Shown: in pieces, positions 1 to 9,704 of the stretch
Layout: each line of letters opens with the position of its first letter
Numbering within the stretch: the first letter of the stretch is position 1
From: Fructobacillus pseudoficulneus
GTDB lineage: Bacteria > Bacillota > Bacilli > Lactobacillales > Lactobacillaceae
Reading direction: 5' to 3'
Assembly (NCBI RefSeq): GCF_900108455.1
Contig: NZ_FNWS01000001.1
Location: 124,001 to 188,000, forward strand
Length of the DNA stretch: 64,000 nt
The notes under the pieces: generated by a model
What the model was told of the DNA's origin: nothing
Database searches by the model: none
What the model saw: only the letters and a program-made list of their open reading frames with translations
Made by a program: the position numbers and the translations under genes

Positions 1-1637
1 TTTAAGTCAGTCAAACCAGTTTGGTGAAGCAGCTCTTGAATGTCAGCCTGCACCTGGTCCTTTTGCTTGATCAGCGTTTGCTGCTGGTGAAGCATATCGT
101 CCAAACGAACCCGGTCCGAAACAGCTTGCTCCGGTCGCCGCTCTTCACTAGCCATTGCATCCTTAGCAGCAACCAAAACCCGGTCGATATCCTCGATGCC
201 GCTATAAGTTTGCAAATAGGCAAATTTCTTGGCATCAAAGTCTTGCAAATCATGGACCAGCTCTTTAATCAATAACTGCTGTTGCTTGACGCCTTCATTT
301 AGTTCGTTTTGTGCATTGGCCGCTTTTTGCACCTGATCTTGTGAAGATAAGATGGTGGCAACCGATAATGGTGCATAATCAGCCCGAATTTTATGCGCTT
401 TTTGACCACGAACACTGGCCATAAAGGCAAAACCGATGGTGGCCAAGGCCAAGGGACTTTGAATCAAGACCGATTGAATAATCGCTGCACTCCCTAACAA
501 GGCAACAAAGCTGACGATGGCCGTGGCTACCCAGGGGTTAGTTCGTTCTAATAAGGCACTTTGCCGGCGAGTTAATGGTTTTGGTATCGGACCAGTAAAA
601 TATTGCTGAAACCGCGTCAACTGACCAGTCAACTTATTAGCTTTTTCCTGGTTGGCAGCTAAAATAGCTGAATTAGCTCGAATTGCCTGCAGAATCCCGG
701 CTATCTCGTCATCTTGCTGCACCGTCTCCCGCCGCTTTTGCTGTGCCTGTAATTGCTGCTGAATTTGTTCCAACTGCTGGTTGACCCAATTTAAATCAAG
801 TCCTAACTTTTGGCCACGTTGGTAGTCCGCCTCGTTAACATTAGCAGCCGGTCGTTGCTGACCAACGCCGTGTCGAGTTGCCTGTAGCTCTTCAAAGAGT
901 GGCCACGTTGCTTGTAAGGCCTTTTTTTCTTGAATTTCTTGATTAATTTTTTCAACTTCACGGCGCTTTTCCGTCAATTTGCCTTGAATTTGGCTCAATT
1001 GACGATCATTTTCAAGGTACTCAGCAAGCGAATCAGCCTGACTTTGTCGCTGATCCAGTAAGTCTTGGTACTCTTGGTTGGCAACGTTTAACGGGCGTTT
1101 CCCGGTTTTTTGCCTTGAAAATAACTGTTGACCTTGACTGGCTTCTTGGTCAGCCCAATTCAACCAGTTTTGAGCTTGAGGCTCCGTGTAAGTCAATAAG
1201 CGCTTTTCCAAATCAGGACCGGTCAGTTGGGACACCTGACTTAAATCTTGTTCATTAAAAGCAAAAATTTGCTCATAGTCCGCCTGGGTTAATGGATTAA
1301 ACAGTTCAGTCAAAAATCCCTCTGCATCGGCTTCAACTTGACCGGTGTCAAGGTTGGTCACCGTTAAAGTAGACTTTGTGCGGTTAATCCGACTAATTCG
1401 GTACCGACCAGTCTTTGTCTCAACCACCAGGGCCCCACCGTATTGAGCACCAGAACGAGGAATATATTTTTGGTCACCACGAAGTGAAAAGCCAAAGAAA
1501 ATCCCCAAAATAAAGGCTTTCAGCGTCGATTTACCAGCCTCATTGGCCCCAGTAAACACCTGCCAATCGGCTAAGGAATCAATGGTTGTATTTGTCCAGC
1601 GACCAAACCCAGTGATTTCGATTGTCCTAATTTTCAT
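1..1637 (-). CDS. yhaN: YhaN-like AAA/SMC-type ATPase (3' end outside window)
   Basis: Partial gene; about 545 codons are open from the ATG at 1637 to the window edge. The N-terminus reads MKIRTIEITGFGRW and carries a Walker A box GANEAGKST at about residue 30, followed by the FxLRGDQKYIPRSGAQYGG stretch typical of Rad50/SbcC-like YhaN proteins. The middle is Gln/Leu-rich coiled coil, with two hydrophobic segments at about residues 368-400 (VATAIVSFVALLGSA and PLALATIGFAF), as in YhaN. The ATG overlaps the last codons of the upstream nuclease gene by 11 nt, so the two are translationally coupled, as in the Bacillus yhaO-yhaN pair. Inferred role: DNA-end processing with the Mre11-like partner, possibly membrane associated. 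The Walker B/signature end lies outside the window. Confidence 0.85.
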   Translation of the reverse strand, partial: MKIRTIEITGFGRWTNTTIDSLADWQVFTGANEAGKSTLKAFILGIFFGFSLRGDQKYIPRSGAQYGGALVVETKTGRYRISRINRTKSTLTVTNLDTGQVEADAEGFLTELFNPLTQADYEQIFAFNEQDLSQVSQLTGPDLEKRLLTYTEPQAQNWLNWADQEASQGQQLFSRQKTGKRPLNVANQEYQDLLDQRQSQADSLAEYLENDRQLSQIQGKLTEKRREVEKINQEIQEKKALQATWPLFEELQATRHGVGQQRPAANVNEADYQRGQKLGLDLNWVNQQLEQIQQQLQAQQKRRETVQQDDEIAGILQAIRANSAILAANQEKANKLTGQLTRFQQYFTGPIPKPLTRRQSALLERTNPWVATAIVSFVALLGSAAIIQSVLIQSPLALATIGFAFMASVRGQKAHKIRADYAPLSVATILSSQDQVQKAANAQNELNEGVKQQQLLIKELVHDLQDFDAKKFAYLQTYSGIEDIDRVLVAAKDAMASEERRPEQAVSDRVRLDDMLHQQQTLIKQKDQVQADIQELLHQTGLTDL

Positions 1638-2817
1638 TTGGGTCCCTTTCTGCAATCAACCGCTGCAACCGACTTTGTAGATCCTCTTGTCCGGCTTTTG
1701 AATAAAAGTAATCACGCACCTCGATTGGCACCTGTTCCGACAACAATTGACCAATGTTTTCTGCATTGACAGTTGCCGCAATTGCTTCGTCCAGTGCCAC
1801 ATCAGCGGGCAACTGAACCGGTTTCACGTCAGCTTCAGTTGGCTTAACTAAATCAACTTTGATTGGCCAATACTTAGCCGATGACGGGCAACTCTGTTGC
1901 AACTTTTCCAGCAAGAGCCCCCAGGAATCATTTTCACGCAGTTCCTGACCGACCGTTCCCGTCAACTGGATGGACAAGAGCGTTGTTTCATTAAAGTCTC
2001 TTGCGCTGAGCTCTTCTTGTAGCGTTGCCAAATCTGGACAATCTGCAATTGCCAAATTTTCCCAGACGACGGGTGCTACCGAACGAAATTCTGCTTGCAA
2101 ACCAAGGCCCGCTTCATCCGACACCAAATAAAAGCCCTTCGGACCGGTTTCGTTCCGGTTGAGTCCTTGAAGGTTACCCGAGTAAGCAACCATTGGGTTT
2201 TCATGCAAAACTTGCCGGATGTGAATGTGACCTAATGCCCAATAATCATAGCCTTTCGCCACCATTTCATCCAAGTTAAAGGCAGCGTATGCTTCGCCAT
2301 TTTGACCGATAGCGCCATGATAGAGACCCAGATGATAATCTTCCAACTGGCTGTCTTTAACCGGAAAGTCCGGCAAAGCAGACTGCCGTTGAAAGCGATC
2401 ACTATAGGAAAAACCAGTCAGGCTAACTCGGTCACCGGACCGAACCATAATCTCCTTGGTTTCAACCTTGGCATCAAAAACCATGACGTGGTCTGGCCAA
2501 GTCGGATGGGCCAGCTGGCTTTGCTGAAAATCATGATTACCAAAGGAGACGGCCACCCAAATATCAGCCTGGTCTAACTTGCGAAAGGCTTGGAGCAGTC
2601 GCTCTTGAATCAAGGCCGAGTTATCACTACCGTGAAAGAGGTCCCCAGGAAACAAAACCAAGTCGACCTTCTCAACAATCGCAGTCTCAACCAGTCGGTC
2701 CAGTGCAGTAAAGGTTGCTTTTTGGATGGCAGCCTGAAAATCAGTCCTCAAATGCTGACTAAGACCGGTAAATGGGTTACCAAGATGAACATCACCGGCA
2801 TGAATAAATTTCAGCAT
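1627..2817 (-). CDS. yhaO: YhaO-like Mre11-family metallophosphoesterase/DNA exonuclease
   Basis: A 396-aa calcineurin-like phosphoesterase. The metal-binding motifs are in order: HAGDVHLG near residue 8, LFPGDLFHG near 56, SFGNHD near 90 and ALGHIHIRQ near 195. This is the architecture of YhaO/SbcD nucleases, which act with a Rad50-like ATPase (here the overlapping downstream yhaN) in DNA double-strand-end processing. Two ATGs lie in tandem; the AAGGAGG site is only 2 nt before the first but 5 nt before the second, so the start at 2817 (MLKFIHAGD) is preferred. It is transcribed away from glnA, and a U-rich terminator of glnA lies just upstream. Confidence 0.88.
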   Translation of the reverse strand: MLKFIHAGDVHLGNPFTGLSQHLRTDFQAAIQKATFTALDRLVETAIVEKVDLVLFPGDLFHGSDNSALIQERLLQAFRKLDQADIWVAVSFGNHDFQQSQLAHPTWPDHVMVFDAKVETKEIMVRSGDRVSLTGFSYSDRFQRQSALPDFPVKDSQLEDYHLGLYHGAIGQNGEAYAAFNLDEMVAKGYDYWALGHIHIRQVLHENPMVAYSGNLQGLNRNETGPKGFYLVSDEAGLGLQAEFRSVAPVVWENLAIADCPDLATLQEELSARDFNETTLLSIQLTGTVGQELRENDSWGLLLEKLQQSCPSSAKYWPIKVDLVKPTEADVKPVQLPADVALDEAIAATVNAENIGQLLSEQVPIEVRDYFYSKAGQEDLQSRLQRLIAERDPNEN

Positions 2818-2907
2818 CATAACCTCCTTTTTGACCAGTCGGCTGGCCTTTTTGTCTATGTTACTTATAGCTACAATTATACCGAAAGGCCGGCAAAACG
2901 AGCAAAT

Positions 2908-2935
2908 AAAAAGACGACCTTTCGGTCGTCTTTTT
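2908..2935 (-). terminator. Intrinsic terminator of glnRA
   Basis: A perfect 7-bp stem GACGACC/GGTCGTC with a GAAA tetraloop on the minus strand is flanked by A5 and T5, so it can work in both directions. It directly follows glnA. Confidence 0.9.
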
Positions 2936-2955
2936 GATTGTCAATACGATTGATT

Positions 2956-4308
2956 TTAATAGTTATTGAAGTAGTTATCCAATTCCCATTGTGAAACAAA
3001 TTGACGGTATGAAGTATATTCAATCTTCTTCGCTTCAATGAACTTATCAGTGATGTGAGTACCGATAGCATCGATGATAGTATCATCATTAGCCAATTCT
3101 TCAAGGGCAGCCAGCAATGTATCAGGCAAGTTGACGATGCCTGCCTTCTTGCGTTCGTTTTCATCCATCAAGTAGATGTTCTTATCAACATGAGCTGATG
3201 GTTCCAACTTGTTATCAATTCCATCAAGTCCAGCAGACAAGATAGCAGCCAAGGCAGTATATGGGTTCGTTGTTGGATCAACTGAACGCAATTCCAAACG
3301 AGTAGCCAAACCACGTGAAGCTGGTACTCGAACCATTGGTGAACGGTTAGAAGCAGACCAAGCAACATAAACTGGCGCTTCAAATCCTGGTGTCAAACGC
3401 TTGTATGAGTTAACTGTTGGGTTAGCCAAAGCAGTCAAGGCTGGGGCGTGCTTCAAAACACCACCCAAGAAGTGCATTGCTGTATCAGACAAGCCCAAGT
3501 TCTTGCTTTCATCATGACCGTCAAAGACATTACCGTCCTTGTCAAACAATGACATGTTGGTGTGCATTCCAGATCCGTTAATTCCTGAAACTGGCTTTGG
3601 CATAAAGGTTGCATAGTAACCGTTTTGACGAGCAATCGTCTTCACAACCAACTTGAATGTCTGAATCTTATCAGCCATATCAACGGCATCAGAGTACTTA
3701 AAGTCAACTTCGTGCTGACCAGCAGCCACTTCGTGATGAGCTGCTTCAACTTCAAAGCCCATCTTTTCCAAAGTCAAAACGATTTCACGACGAACGTTTT
3801 CACCACGATCCAATGGTGCCAAATCAAAGTAGTTTCCATGGTCATTTAATTCCATGGTTGGTTCACCCTTTTCGTCCAACTTGAACAAGAAGAATTCTGG
3901 TTCAGTTCCAACGTTAAAAGCAGTGAAACCTTCTTTTTCGGCACGCGCAACAGCGTCCTTCAAAGCAATTCGTGGGTCACCCTTAAATGGCGTCCGGTCC
4001 TTTGAATAAACATCTGCAATCAAACGTGCAACCTTACCACCATGTTCATCAGTTGCCCATGGGAAAATCATGAACGTTGACAAGTCTGGGTACAAGTACA
4101 TGTCTGATTCGTTAATGCGAACGAATCCTTCAATTGATGATCCATCGAACATGAGGTCATTATCTAAGACCTTGTCCAGTTGTGAAACTGGTACTTCGAC
4201 GTTCTTGATTGCGCCCAAAACGTCAGTGAATGTCACACGAATGAATTCAACCTGTTCGTCTTGAACAATCTGCTTAATGTCTGCTTTGGTGTAAGAAGGT
4301 TTTGCCAT
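2956..4308 (-). CDS. glnA: Glutamine synthetase type I (GlnA)
   Basis: A 450-aa class I glutamine synthetase that makes glutamine from glutamate, ammonia and ATP in the cytosol. Visible motifs are the beta-Grasp region near residue 30 ([14 protein letters not shown]), the latch DGSSIEGF, the active-site stretch [24 protein letters not shown], the ATP/glutamate site NGSGMHTN and the NRSPMVRVP loop. The length fits the GSI-alpha form of Firmicutes, which is feedback-inhibited rather than adenylylated. The ATG at 4308 ([13 protein letters not shown]) has AAAGGAG 7 nt upstream; a longer in-frame reading to 4380 would run through this site and is not needed. It follows glnR after 92 nt, so a glnRA unit is likely. 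Confidence 0.96.
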   Translation of the reverse strand: MAKPSYTKADIKQIVQDEQVEFIRVTFTDVLGAIKNVEVPVSQLDKVLDNDLMFDGSSIEGFVRINESDMYLYPDLSTFMIFPWATDEHGGKVARLIADVYSKDRTPFKGDPRIALKDAVARAEKEGFTAFNVGTEPEFFLFKLDEKGEPTMELNDHGNYFDLAPLDRGENVRREIVLTLEKMGFEVEAAHHEVAAGQHEVDFKYSDAVDMADKIQTFKLVVKTIARQNGYYATFMPKPVSGINGSGMHTNMSLFDKDGNVFDGHDESKNLGLSDTAMHFLGGVLKHAPALTALANPTVNSYKRLTPGFEAPVYVAWSASNRSPMVRVPASRGLATRLELRSVDPTTNPYTALAAILSAGLDGIDNKLEPSAHVDKNIYLMDENERKKAGIVNLPDTLLAALEELANDDTIIDAIGTHITDKFIEAKKIEYTSYRQFVSQWELDNYFNNY

Positions 4309-4400
4309 TAGAAACTCCTTTACTTGGCTGCTATCTGGGTACATTTTATTTTTTCTTGGCCAAAGGCTCTCTTCGACCAAGTTCGTGTTAATTTAAGTTT

Positions 4401-4739
4401 TTAGGGATTATTGAAGCGGGCAATCTGAGCAAATTCGTCCTGCAAAGACCGGCGGAGTGAATTGTCTGTTCCTAATTGCGCCTGGTTCTTGCGTTCCGCC
4501 TTTGCAAAGAGCTCTTTAATGTCAGCAGTTGAATCGCCGGCATCGAGATAGTCCTTGATTTGGAGGAGGCGATCAATATCGTTGAGTGAAAAACGCCGTT
4601 GACCACCCTTGCCCCGTTTTGGAGTAATCAATTCATGTTGCTCATAATAGCGAATCTGTCGATCGGTTAAGAGCGTTAGCTCTCGGACGGTTGACATCGG
4701 TAAAACGGCTCGGTTACGTTGTAATTCTGAACTTGACAT
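4401..4739 (-). CDS. glnR: MerR-family nitrogen regulator GlnR
   Basis: A 112-aa MerR/TnrA/GlnR regulator. The winged helix is at about residues 15-80: LTDRQIRYYEQHELITPKR, then GGQRRFSLNDIDRLLQIK. The short C-terminal tail (SLQDEFAQIARFNNP) is where GlnR proteins sense feedback-inhibited glutamine synthetase. The ATG at 4739 has AAAGGAG 5 nt upstream; the longer in-frame extension overlaps the upstream gene. GlnR normally represses glnRA in nitrogen excess. The gene starts only 28 nt after polA, and I could not find a TGTNA-N7-TNACA GlnR box in that gap or before glnA, so its promoter may lie inside polA or transcription may come from polA. Confidence 0.92.
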   Translation of the reverse strand: MSSSELQRNRAVLPMSTVRELTLLTDRQIRYYEQHELITPKRGKGGQRRFSLNDIDRLLQIKDYLDAGDSTADIKELFAKAERKNQAQLGTDNSLRRSLQDEFAQIARFNNP

Positions 4740-4767
4740 TGTTACTCCTTTCCAACGGTGGCAGCAG

Positions 4768-7458
4768 TTATTTGGCCTCGTACCAAGTTGGACCAGAATG
4801 GTCTTCAACCTTGAGCGGTACGGACAGTGAAACAGCGGAATCCATGACGGATGTGACTAACTCTCGGACTTGTTCTAACTCCTCTTGTGGACATTCAAAG
4901 ACCAATTCATCATGGACCTGAACGAGCATTTTCGCTTTCAAATTTTGTTCTTCAATTGCTTGATTAACTTTAATCATCGCAATTTTAATAATATCGGCTG
5001 CCGACCCTTGAATTGGTGAATTCATGGCCGTTCGCTCTGCAAATGACCGACGGTTGAAATTTTTAGAATTAATTTCTGGCAAATAACGGCGGCGGTGTTC
5101 AATTGTTTCAACAAAGCCATCCCGATGAGCCTGTTCTTTAATTTGTTCCATCCAGTCATGAATCTTTGGGAACTCCCGGAAATAGGTTTCAATAAACTCT
5201 TTAGCATCTTTGCGAGAGATACCGAGATTTTTTGAAAGACCGAAGTCCGAAATCCCATAGACAATTCCAAAATTAACGGCCTTGGCTGTTCGACGGTGGT
5301 TGGCATCAACCTCTTCATCGGGCCCCAGGCCAAAGACGGCCCGCGCCGTTTCGGCGTGAATGTCGTCGTCATCCATGAAGGCTTTCTTCATGTTGGGGTC
5401 ACCGGTAATGGCGGCTAAGACCCGCAATTCAATTTGCGAATAATCGGCCCCAAAAATCAAATAATCCGGTTGGCTTGGCACAAAGGCGTGACGAATTTTT
5501 CGGCCTTCTTCCGTTCGCATTGGAATATTTTGCAAATTGGGATCAACCGATGACAGACGGCCGGTCTGAGTCAATGTTTGTAAGAAACGTGTATGAATTT
5601 TTTGATCAACCGGGCTAACCACCGCCAGCAGACCGTCAACATAGGTTGACTTAATCTTAGCTAATTGCCGGTATTCCAAGATATGACTAACAATTGGCGC
5701 CTGCGGTGCTAATTGTTCCAAGACCTCAACAGCAGTTGAATAACCTGTTTTAGTCTTTTTAATCACCGGCAAGTTCATCTTTTCAAACAATAATTCGCCT
5801 AATTGCTTCGTGGAATTGATATTAAATTCTTCACCCGCAATTTGATAAATTTGATCCTTGAGTTGGGCAATCTTTTCGTCCAACTCTTGTCCCATCTTAC
5901 TAAGGCGGTCTTCATTAACCATAAAGCCTTGGGCTTCCATCTTCGCTAACACAAAGGAAAGCGGCAACTCAATGTCATGGTAAAGATGACTTTGTTGGTG
6001 CTCCTCTAAGTCAGCAAAGGCCTGATCACGAAGCGTATCAATTACTTCCGCCTTATGGCCCAAATGGTTATAAAGCAGTTGATCATCGGTTGGAACCGCA
6101 AATTTGGCCCCCTTACCATAAACTTCTTCGTCTTCTGGTAAATAAGCACCAAACCGTGAGGCCAAGGTTGCTAAGACATTGTCATTGCCAACTGTGTCAA
6201 GCAGATAAGCCACGAGCATAAAATCAAAGTCAACACCGGCCAACTTAAGGCCTAAGCGGTGCAATAAGACCCAGTGCTCTTTCGCATTGAATAAACGAAC
6301 CTTCTTGGCTGGGTTTTCAATCAAAGCTTTTAATTGATCATTTTCAAACCAAGAAAAGTCACGGCTGGCAAAATAACCAACCTTATCATTTCCAATTGCA
6401 AAGGCAATCAAATCTGCCGTGTGATAATTATCAGAGGTCGTATCGATTTGTAAGGCGAAGCTATCAACCGTTGCTAAGGTAGCGACTGCGGCATCATCTA
6501 GTTCACGAACTGGATGAAAGTTAGAGCTTTCAGCTTCCGCTGCCTCAACCGAAGTATCATCCTGGTCAACTAATTGGTGAGCCTTCAACTTGTTTAAAGC
6601 CTGCTTAAAGTGCAACGTCTCAAAGAGTTCGACCAAGCCCTTTGTCTTTGGCCCATCGTACGTCAAATCCGTTAGGCCAATTTCGAGGTCGGCGTCCGTA
6701 ATAATGGTCGCTAACTTCTGGGCCCGATAGGCCACGTCCTTATCAGCAATCAAATTTTCCTTCATCTTGGACTTCTTCATCTCATCGACATGAGCATACA
6801 GGTTGTCCAAGTCATGGTATTCGGTTAACAGCTTCAAAGCTGTCTTCTCACCAACCTTGGTAACACCCGGATAATTATCCGAAGTATCACCCGTCAAGGC
6901 CTTTTTATCAATGATTTGTTCTGGTGTCAGACCAAATTTTTCCTGGATGTGAGCTGGTGTGTATTCTTCAATCTGAGTCACACCTTTTTTCGTAATCTTA
7001 ACGGTGACATGGTCAGTTGCTAGCTGGGTTAAATCTTGGTCTCCGGTAATGATGAAGACGTCATAACCAGCAGCTTCTCCCTGTCGAGACAAGGTTCCAA
7101 TAATATCATCGGCTTCTAAGCCAATTTGTTCGTAGTTATGCAGGCCGTGGGCCTCAACCATTTCACGTAAATATAGAAATTGTTCTTTAAACTCAACCGG
7201 CGTTTTATCCCGGCCACTCTTATATTCCGCGTATAAGTCGCCACGGAAGGTTTCCTTACCTGAACGTGCATCCCAAGCCACTAAAGCCAAGTCGGGTTGC
7301 ATTGGTAAGATAATTGTCTCTAAAAAATTGTTAAAAGCCACGAGGGCATTGGTGTGTAATCCCTCTGGTGTTACCATTCGGTCTAGCTGTTGGTACATAG
7401 CGTAGAAAGCCCGAAACGCCAGCGAATTTCCATCGATTAAAAGTAGTTTTTTAGTCAT
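4768..7458 (-). CDS. polA: DNA polymerase I
   Basis: An 896-aa family A polymerase for Okazaki-fragment maturation and repair. The N-terminal 5'-3' nuclease domain (LLIDGNSLAFRAFYAM, ALTGDTSDNYPGV) covers about residues 1-290. The middle exonuclease-like domain (about 310-480) lacks the DxE metal-binding motif: the equivalent region reads FALQIDTTSDN, so proofreading is probably absent, as in the Bacillus stearothermophilus enzyme. The polymerase domain has motif A DYSQIELRVLA, the O-helix RRTAKAVNFGIVYG with the dye-terminator-discriminating Phe, and motif C VQVHDELVFE. The Shine-Dalgarno is weak (AAGGAC). It lies upstream of glnR-glnA with almost no gap. Confidence 0.96.
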   Translation of the reverse strand: MTKKLLLIDGNSLAFRAFYAMYQQLDRMVTPEGLHTNALVAFNNFLETIILPMQPDLALVAWDARSGKETFRGDLYAEYKSGRDKTPVEFKEQFLYLREMVEAHGLHNYEQIGLEADDIIGTLSRQGEAAGYDVFIITGDQDLTQLATDHVTVKITKKGVTQIEEYTPAHIQEKFGLTPEQIIDKKALTGDTSDNYPGVTKVGEKTALKLLTEYHDLDNLYAHVDEMKKSKMKENLIADKDVAYRAQKLATIITDADLEIGLTDLTYDGPKTKGLVELFETLHFKQALNKLKAHQLVDQDDTSVEAAEAESSNFHPVRELDDAAVATLATVDSFALQIDTTSDNYHTADLIAFAIGNDKVGYFASRDFSWFENDQLKALIENPAKKVRLFNAKEHWVLLHRLGLKLAGVDFDFMLVAYLLDTVGNDNVLATLASRFGAYLPEDEEVYGKGAKFAVPTDDQLLYNHLGHKAEVIDTLRDQAFADLEEHQQSHLYHDIELPLSFVLAKMEAQGFMVNEDRLSKMGQELDEKIAQLKDQIYQIAGEEFNINSTKQLGELLFEKMNLPVIKKTKTGYSTAVEVLEQLAPQAPIVSHILEYRQLAKIKSTYVDGLLAVVSPVDQKIHTRFLQTLTQTGRLSSVDPNLQNIPMRTEEGRKIRHAFVPSQPDYLIFGADYSQIELRVLAAITGDPNMKKAFMDDDDIHAETARAVFGLGPDEEVDANHRRTAKAVNFGIVYGISDFGLSKNLGISRKDAKEFIETYFREFPKIHDWMEQIKEQAHRDGFVETIEHRRRYLPEINSKNFNRRSFAERTAMNSPIQGSAADIIKIAMIKVNQAIEEQNLKAKMLVQVHDELVFECPQEELEQVRELVTSVMDSAVSLSVPLKVEDHSGPTWYEAK

Positions 7459-7496
7459 TGGTTAGTCCTTATTTAACTTGTTTGTAGTTTAGCACA

Positions 7497-7518
7497 AAAA
7501 AAGCCCGCCGAAGCGAGC
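7497..7518 (-). terminator. Intrinsic terminator of the Bax-inhibitor-like gene
   Basis: On the minus strand GCTCGC-TTCG-GCGGGC (one G-U pair) is followed by a run of T. It lies between the stop at 7540 and the polA start. Confidence 0.8.
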
Positions 7519-7539
7519 AATGTTAGTTTTTCTGACACG

Positions 7540-8265
7540 TTAATTTCGGTTATCGCCGAATAACTGAATCAAAGCATAGAAAATGTTCATGAAATCAAGG
7601 TAGAGCATCAAGGCACCAGAAACAGCTAAACTAGTTGTCTGTGTCTCACCTGCACCATTGGCTGACAATTGTACATATGCTTGACGCAAAGTGTTATTAT
7701 CATAGGCCGTATACAAGGCGAAGACGATAACCGTCGCAATTGAAATCAGTGCTTGGAAAGCAGATGATCCCATAAAGAGGTTAATCACAGAAGCCACAAT
7801 AATTCCAATCAATGCACCAAACAAGATTGGCTGCATTGAGGTCATTGAGCGCTTTGAGAAGTAGCCGTAGAGCGCCATTCCGCCGAACAAGGCAGCGGTT
7901 GAGATAAAGGCTGCTCCAACAGAGGCAGCAGTATAAATTGCCAATAGCAATCCTAACGTCAACCCTTGCACAGCTGAGAAGGCCATCAACAGTCCAAAAG
8001 ACTTGGCGGGGTTACCGGCAAAGGAAGCGTTGCGAATCATTGCCACAATCACCAATTCGACTACCATCACGGCAGCAAAGCCGACCCAGCTACCGATAAA
8101 GAGGCGTGCTACTTGGGCCAAGAAGAAGTGCTGCACGATATAACCGGCAACAGCTGTTACGGTCAAGGCAATGGCCATGTAGCCGTAAACACGCTGGAAG
8201 AAGGACTTCATGCCTTCATCAGCACCCGTCACGTCGCGGCGAGCATTCATATCAAAATTATCCAT
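7540..8265 (-). CDS. Bax inhibitor-1/YccA family membrane protein
   Basis: A 241-aa polytopic membrane protein. After a short polar N-terminus (MDNFDMNARRDVTGADEGMKSFFQRVYGYM) there are seven hydrophobic segments spread to the C-terminus, and the C-terminal region reads LYLDFMNIFYALIQLFGDNRN, the hallmark of the BI-1/YbhL/YccA family. Family members in bacteria are linked to ion leak or FtsH interaction, but the function here is not established. The second of two tandem ATGs (8265) is better spaced from GGAGG (6 nt). A TATAAT box at 8318-8323 in a very AT-rich stretch probably drives it, giving a leader of about 45 nt. Confidence 0.85.
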   Translation of the reverse strand: MDNFDMNARRDVTGADEGMKSFFQRVYGYMAIALTVTAVAGYIVQHFFLAQVARLFIGSWVGFAAVMVVELVIVAMIRNASFAGNPAKSFGLLMAFSAVQGLTLGLLLAIYTAASVGAAFISTAALFGGMALYGYFSKRSMTSMQPILFGALIGIIVASVINLFMGSSAFQALISIATVIVFALYTAYDNNTLRQAYVQLSANGAGETQTTSLAVSGALMLYLDFMNIFYALIQLFGDNRN

Positions 8266-8354
8266 CATATACCTCCAATAAATTGGTATTTAGAATCCAG
8301 TTTTCAATCCTTACTAAATTATAATTGAAAAAAATTAAATTAAGATTAAAAAAG

Positions 8355-9689
8355 TTAATTCAGATCAGGTTGAATTTGCCCTAACAACTTTTCATAGGCA
8401 AATTCATACTTTTGAATGTCCCCCGCTCCCATAAAGACCAAAACGGCATCATGGTGCTTGAGCAGTGGCGAAACATCCTCTTCTTTCAAGATACCGGCAC
8501 AGGCTGGTAGCTCATCGGCAATATCTTGGGCCGAGACCGTTCCTTGCGTTTCACGTGCTGAACCAAAGATTGGCGTCAAATAAACCGTATCAGCGGCAGA
8601 CAAGGCCTTAGCAAACTCATCCTTGTAAGCAATTACCCGGGTGAAGGTATGTGGCTGAAAGACTGCCACAATTTCCTTATCCGGATACTTTTGCCGGGCC
8701 GCATCAATCGTTGCTTGAATTTCCGTCGGATGGTGAGCGTAATCATCAATAATCGTGATGTCTTGAATTTGCTTCTCTGAGAAACGCCGCTTGACTCCCG
8801 GGTAAGTCAGCAAATACTGACGAACCAAAGCCAAATCAATTCCTTCAAGGTAAGCAATGGCGATTACGGCCGTTGCGTTGTAGACATTATGCTGACCAAA
8901 GATTGGAATAGCAAAGTCACCAAGTTCCTTGCCTTGGAAAGACACTTGGAAAGTTGAGCCCGTCGTGCTCTTTTGAATATCGTGAATCAAAAAGTCGTCA
9001 CGACCATCCTGGTCGCCATAATAATACATTGGCACATCAACCTTGATGGCCTGCAAACTTGGGTCATCACCCCAGGCAACGATTCCCTTTTTCACACCCT
9101 TAGCGAAGTCTTCAAAGGCTGACTGAACATCGGCTAGGTCATGGTAGTAATCCGGATGATCAAAGTCAATATTCGTTAAAATCGCATAATCGGGATGGTA
9201 GGGTGCAAAGTGGCGGCGATATTCATCAGCTTCTAAGACAAAGAAGTCTGAATTAGCCACACCATGACCAGTACCATCACCAATCAAGTAGGAAGTCTTT
9301 TCCACGTTTTTGAAAACATGGGCCAACAGACCGGTTGTTGAAGTCTTGCCGTGAGCACCAGCAACGGCAATTGTCGTTGCTTGATCAATTTGTTGAGCCA
9401 CCGCTTCCGGGTATGAAATCATTTTCACCCCGGCATCAAGCGCCGCCCGAACTTCAACTTGGTCATCCTCAAAGGCATTTCCACGGATAAACGTGGCGTC
9501 CTTATTGGCTAAGACGTTTTTAGCATCAAAGGGCAAAATTTTAATACCGGCTTTTTCAAGGGGAGCCTGCGTATAGGTAAATTGGTCAATATCAGAACCA
9601 AGTACCTGATTGCCTTGATCATGTAAAATTTGAGCTAACGGACCCATTCCAGTCCCCTTAATCCCAATAAAATAGTATTTTTCTGACAT
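8355..9689 (-). CDS. murC: UDP-N-acetylmuramate--L-alanine ligase MurC
   Basis: A 444-aa Mur ligase that adds L-alanine to UDP-MurNAc, the first amino-acid step of peptidoglycan precursor synthesis. It shows the N-terminal UDP-binding Rossmann motif YFIGIKGTGMGPLA, the ATP loop AVAGAHGKTSTTG near residue 110, LEADEYRRHF near 153 and DDYAHHPTEI near 315, all as in MurC. It is the last gene of the csp-nudF-mtnN-ytpR-murC series, 15 nt after ytpR, with a modest AAAGGGA ribosome site that overlaps the ytpR stop. Confidence 0.96.
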   Translation of the reverse strand: MSEKYYFIGIKGTGMGPLAQILHDQGNQVLGSDIDQFTYTQAPLEKAGIKILPFDAKNVLANKDATFIRGNAFEDDQVEVRAALDAGVKMISYPEAVAQQIDQATTIAVAGAHGKTSTTGLLAHVFKNVEKTSYLIGDGTGHGVANSDFFVLEADEYRRHFAPYHPDYAILTNIDFDHPDYYHDLADVQSAFEDFAKGVKKGIVAWGDDPSLQAIKVDVPMYYYGDQDGRDDFLIHDIQKSTTGSTFQVSFQGKELGDFAIPIFGQHNVYNATAVIAIAYLEGIDLALVRQYLLTYPGVKRRFSEKQIQDITIIDDYAHHPTEIQATIDAARQKYPDKEIVAVFQPHTFTRVIAYKDEFAKALSAADTVYLTPIFGSARETQGTVSAQDIADELPACAGILKEEDVSPLLKHHDAVLVFMGAGDIQKYEFAYEKLLGQIQPDLN

Positions 9690-9704
9690 AATTGCCGTTC
9701 CCTT

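Noticed and set aside
4321-4390. Terminator between glnR and glnA
   Set aside because: CTTGGTC/GGCCAAG can pair, but the loop is long and no T-run follows.
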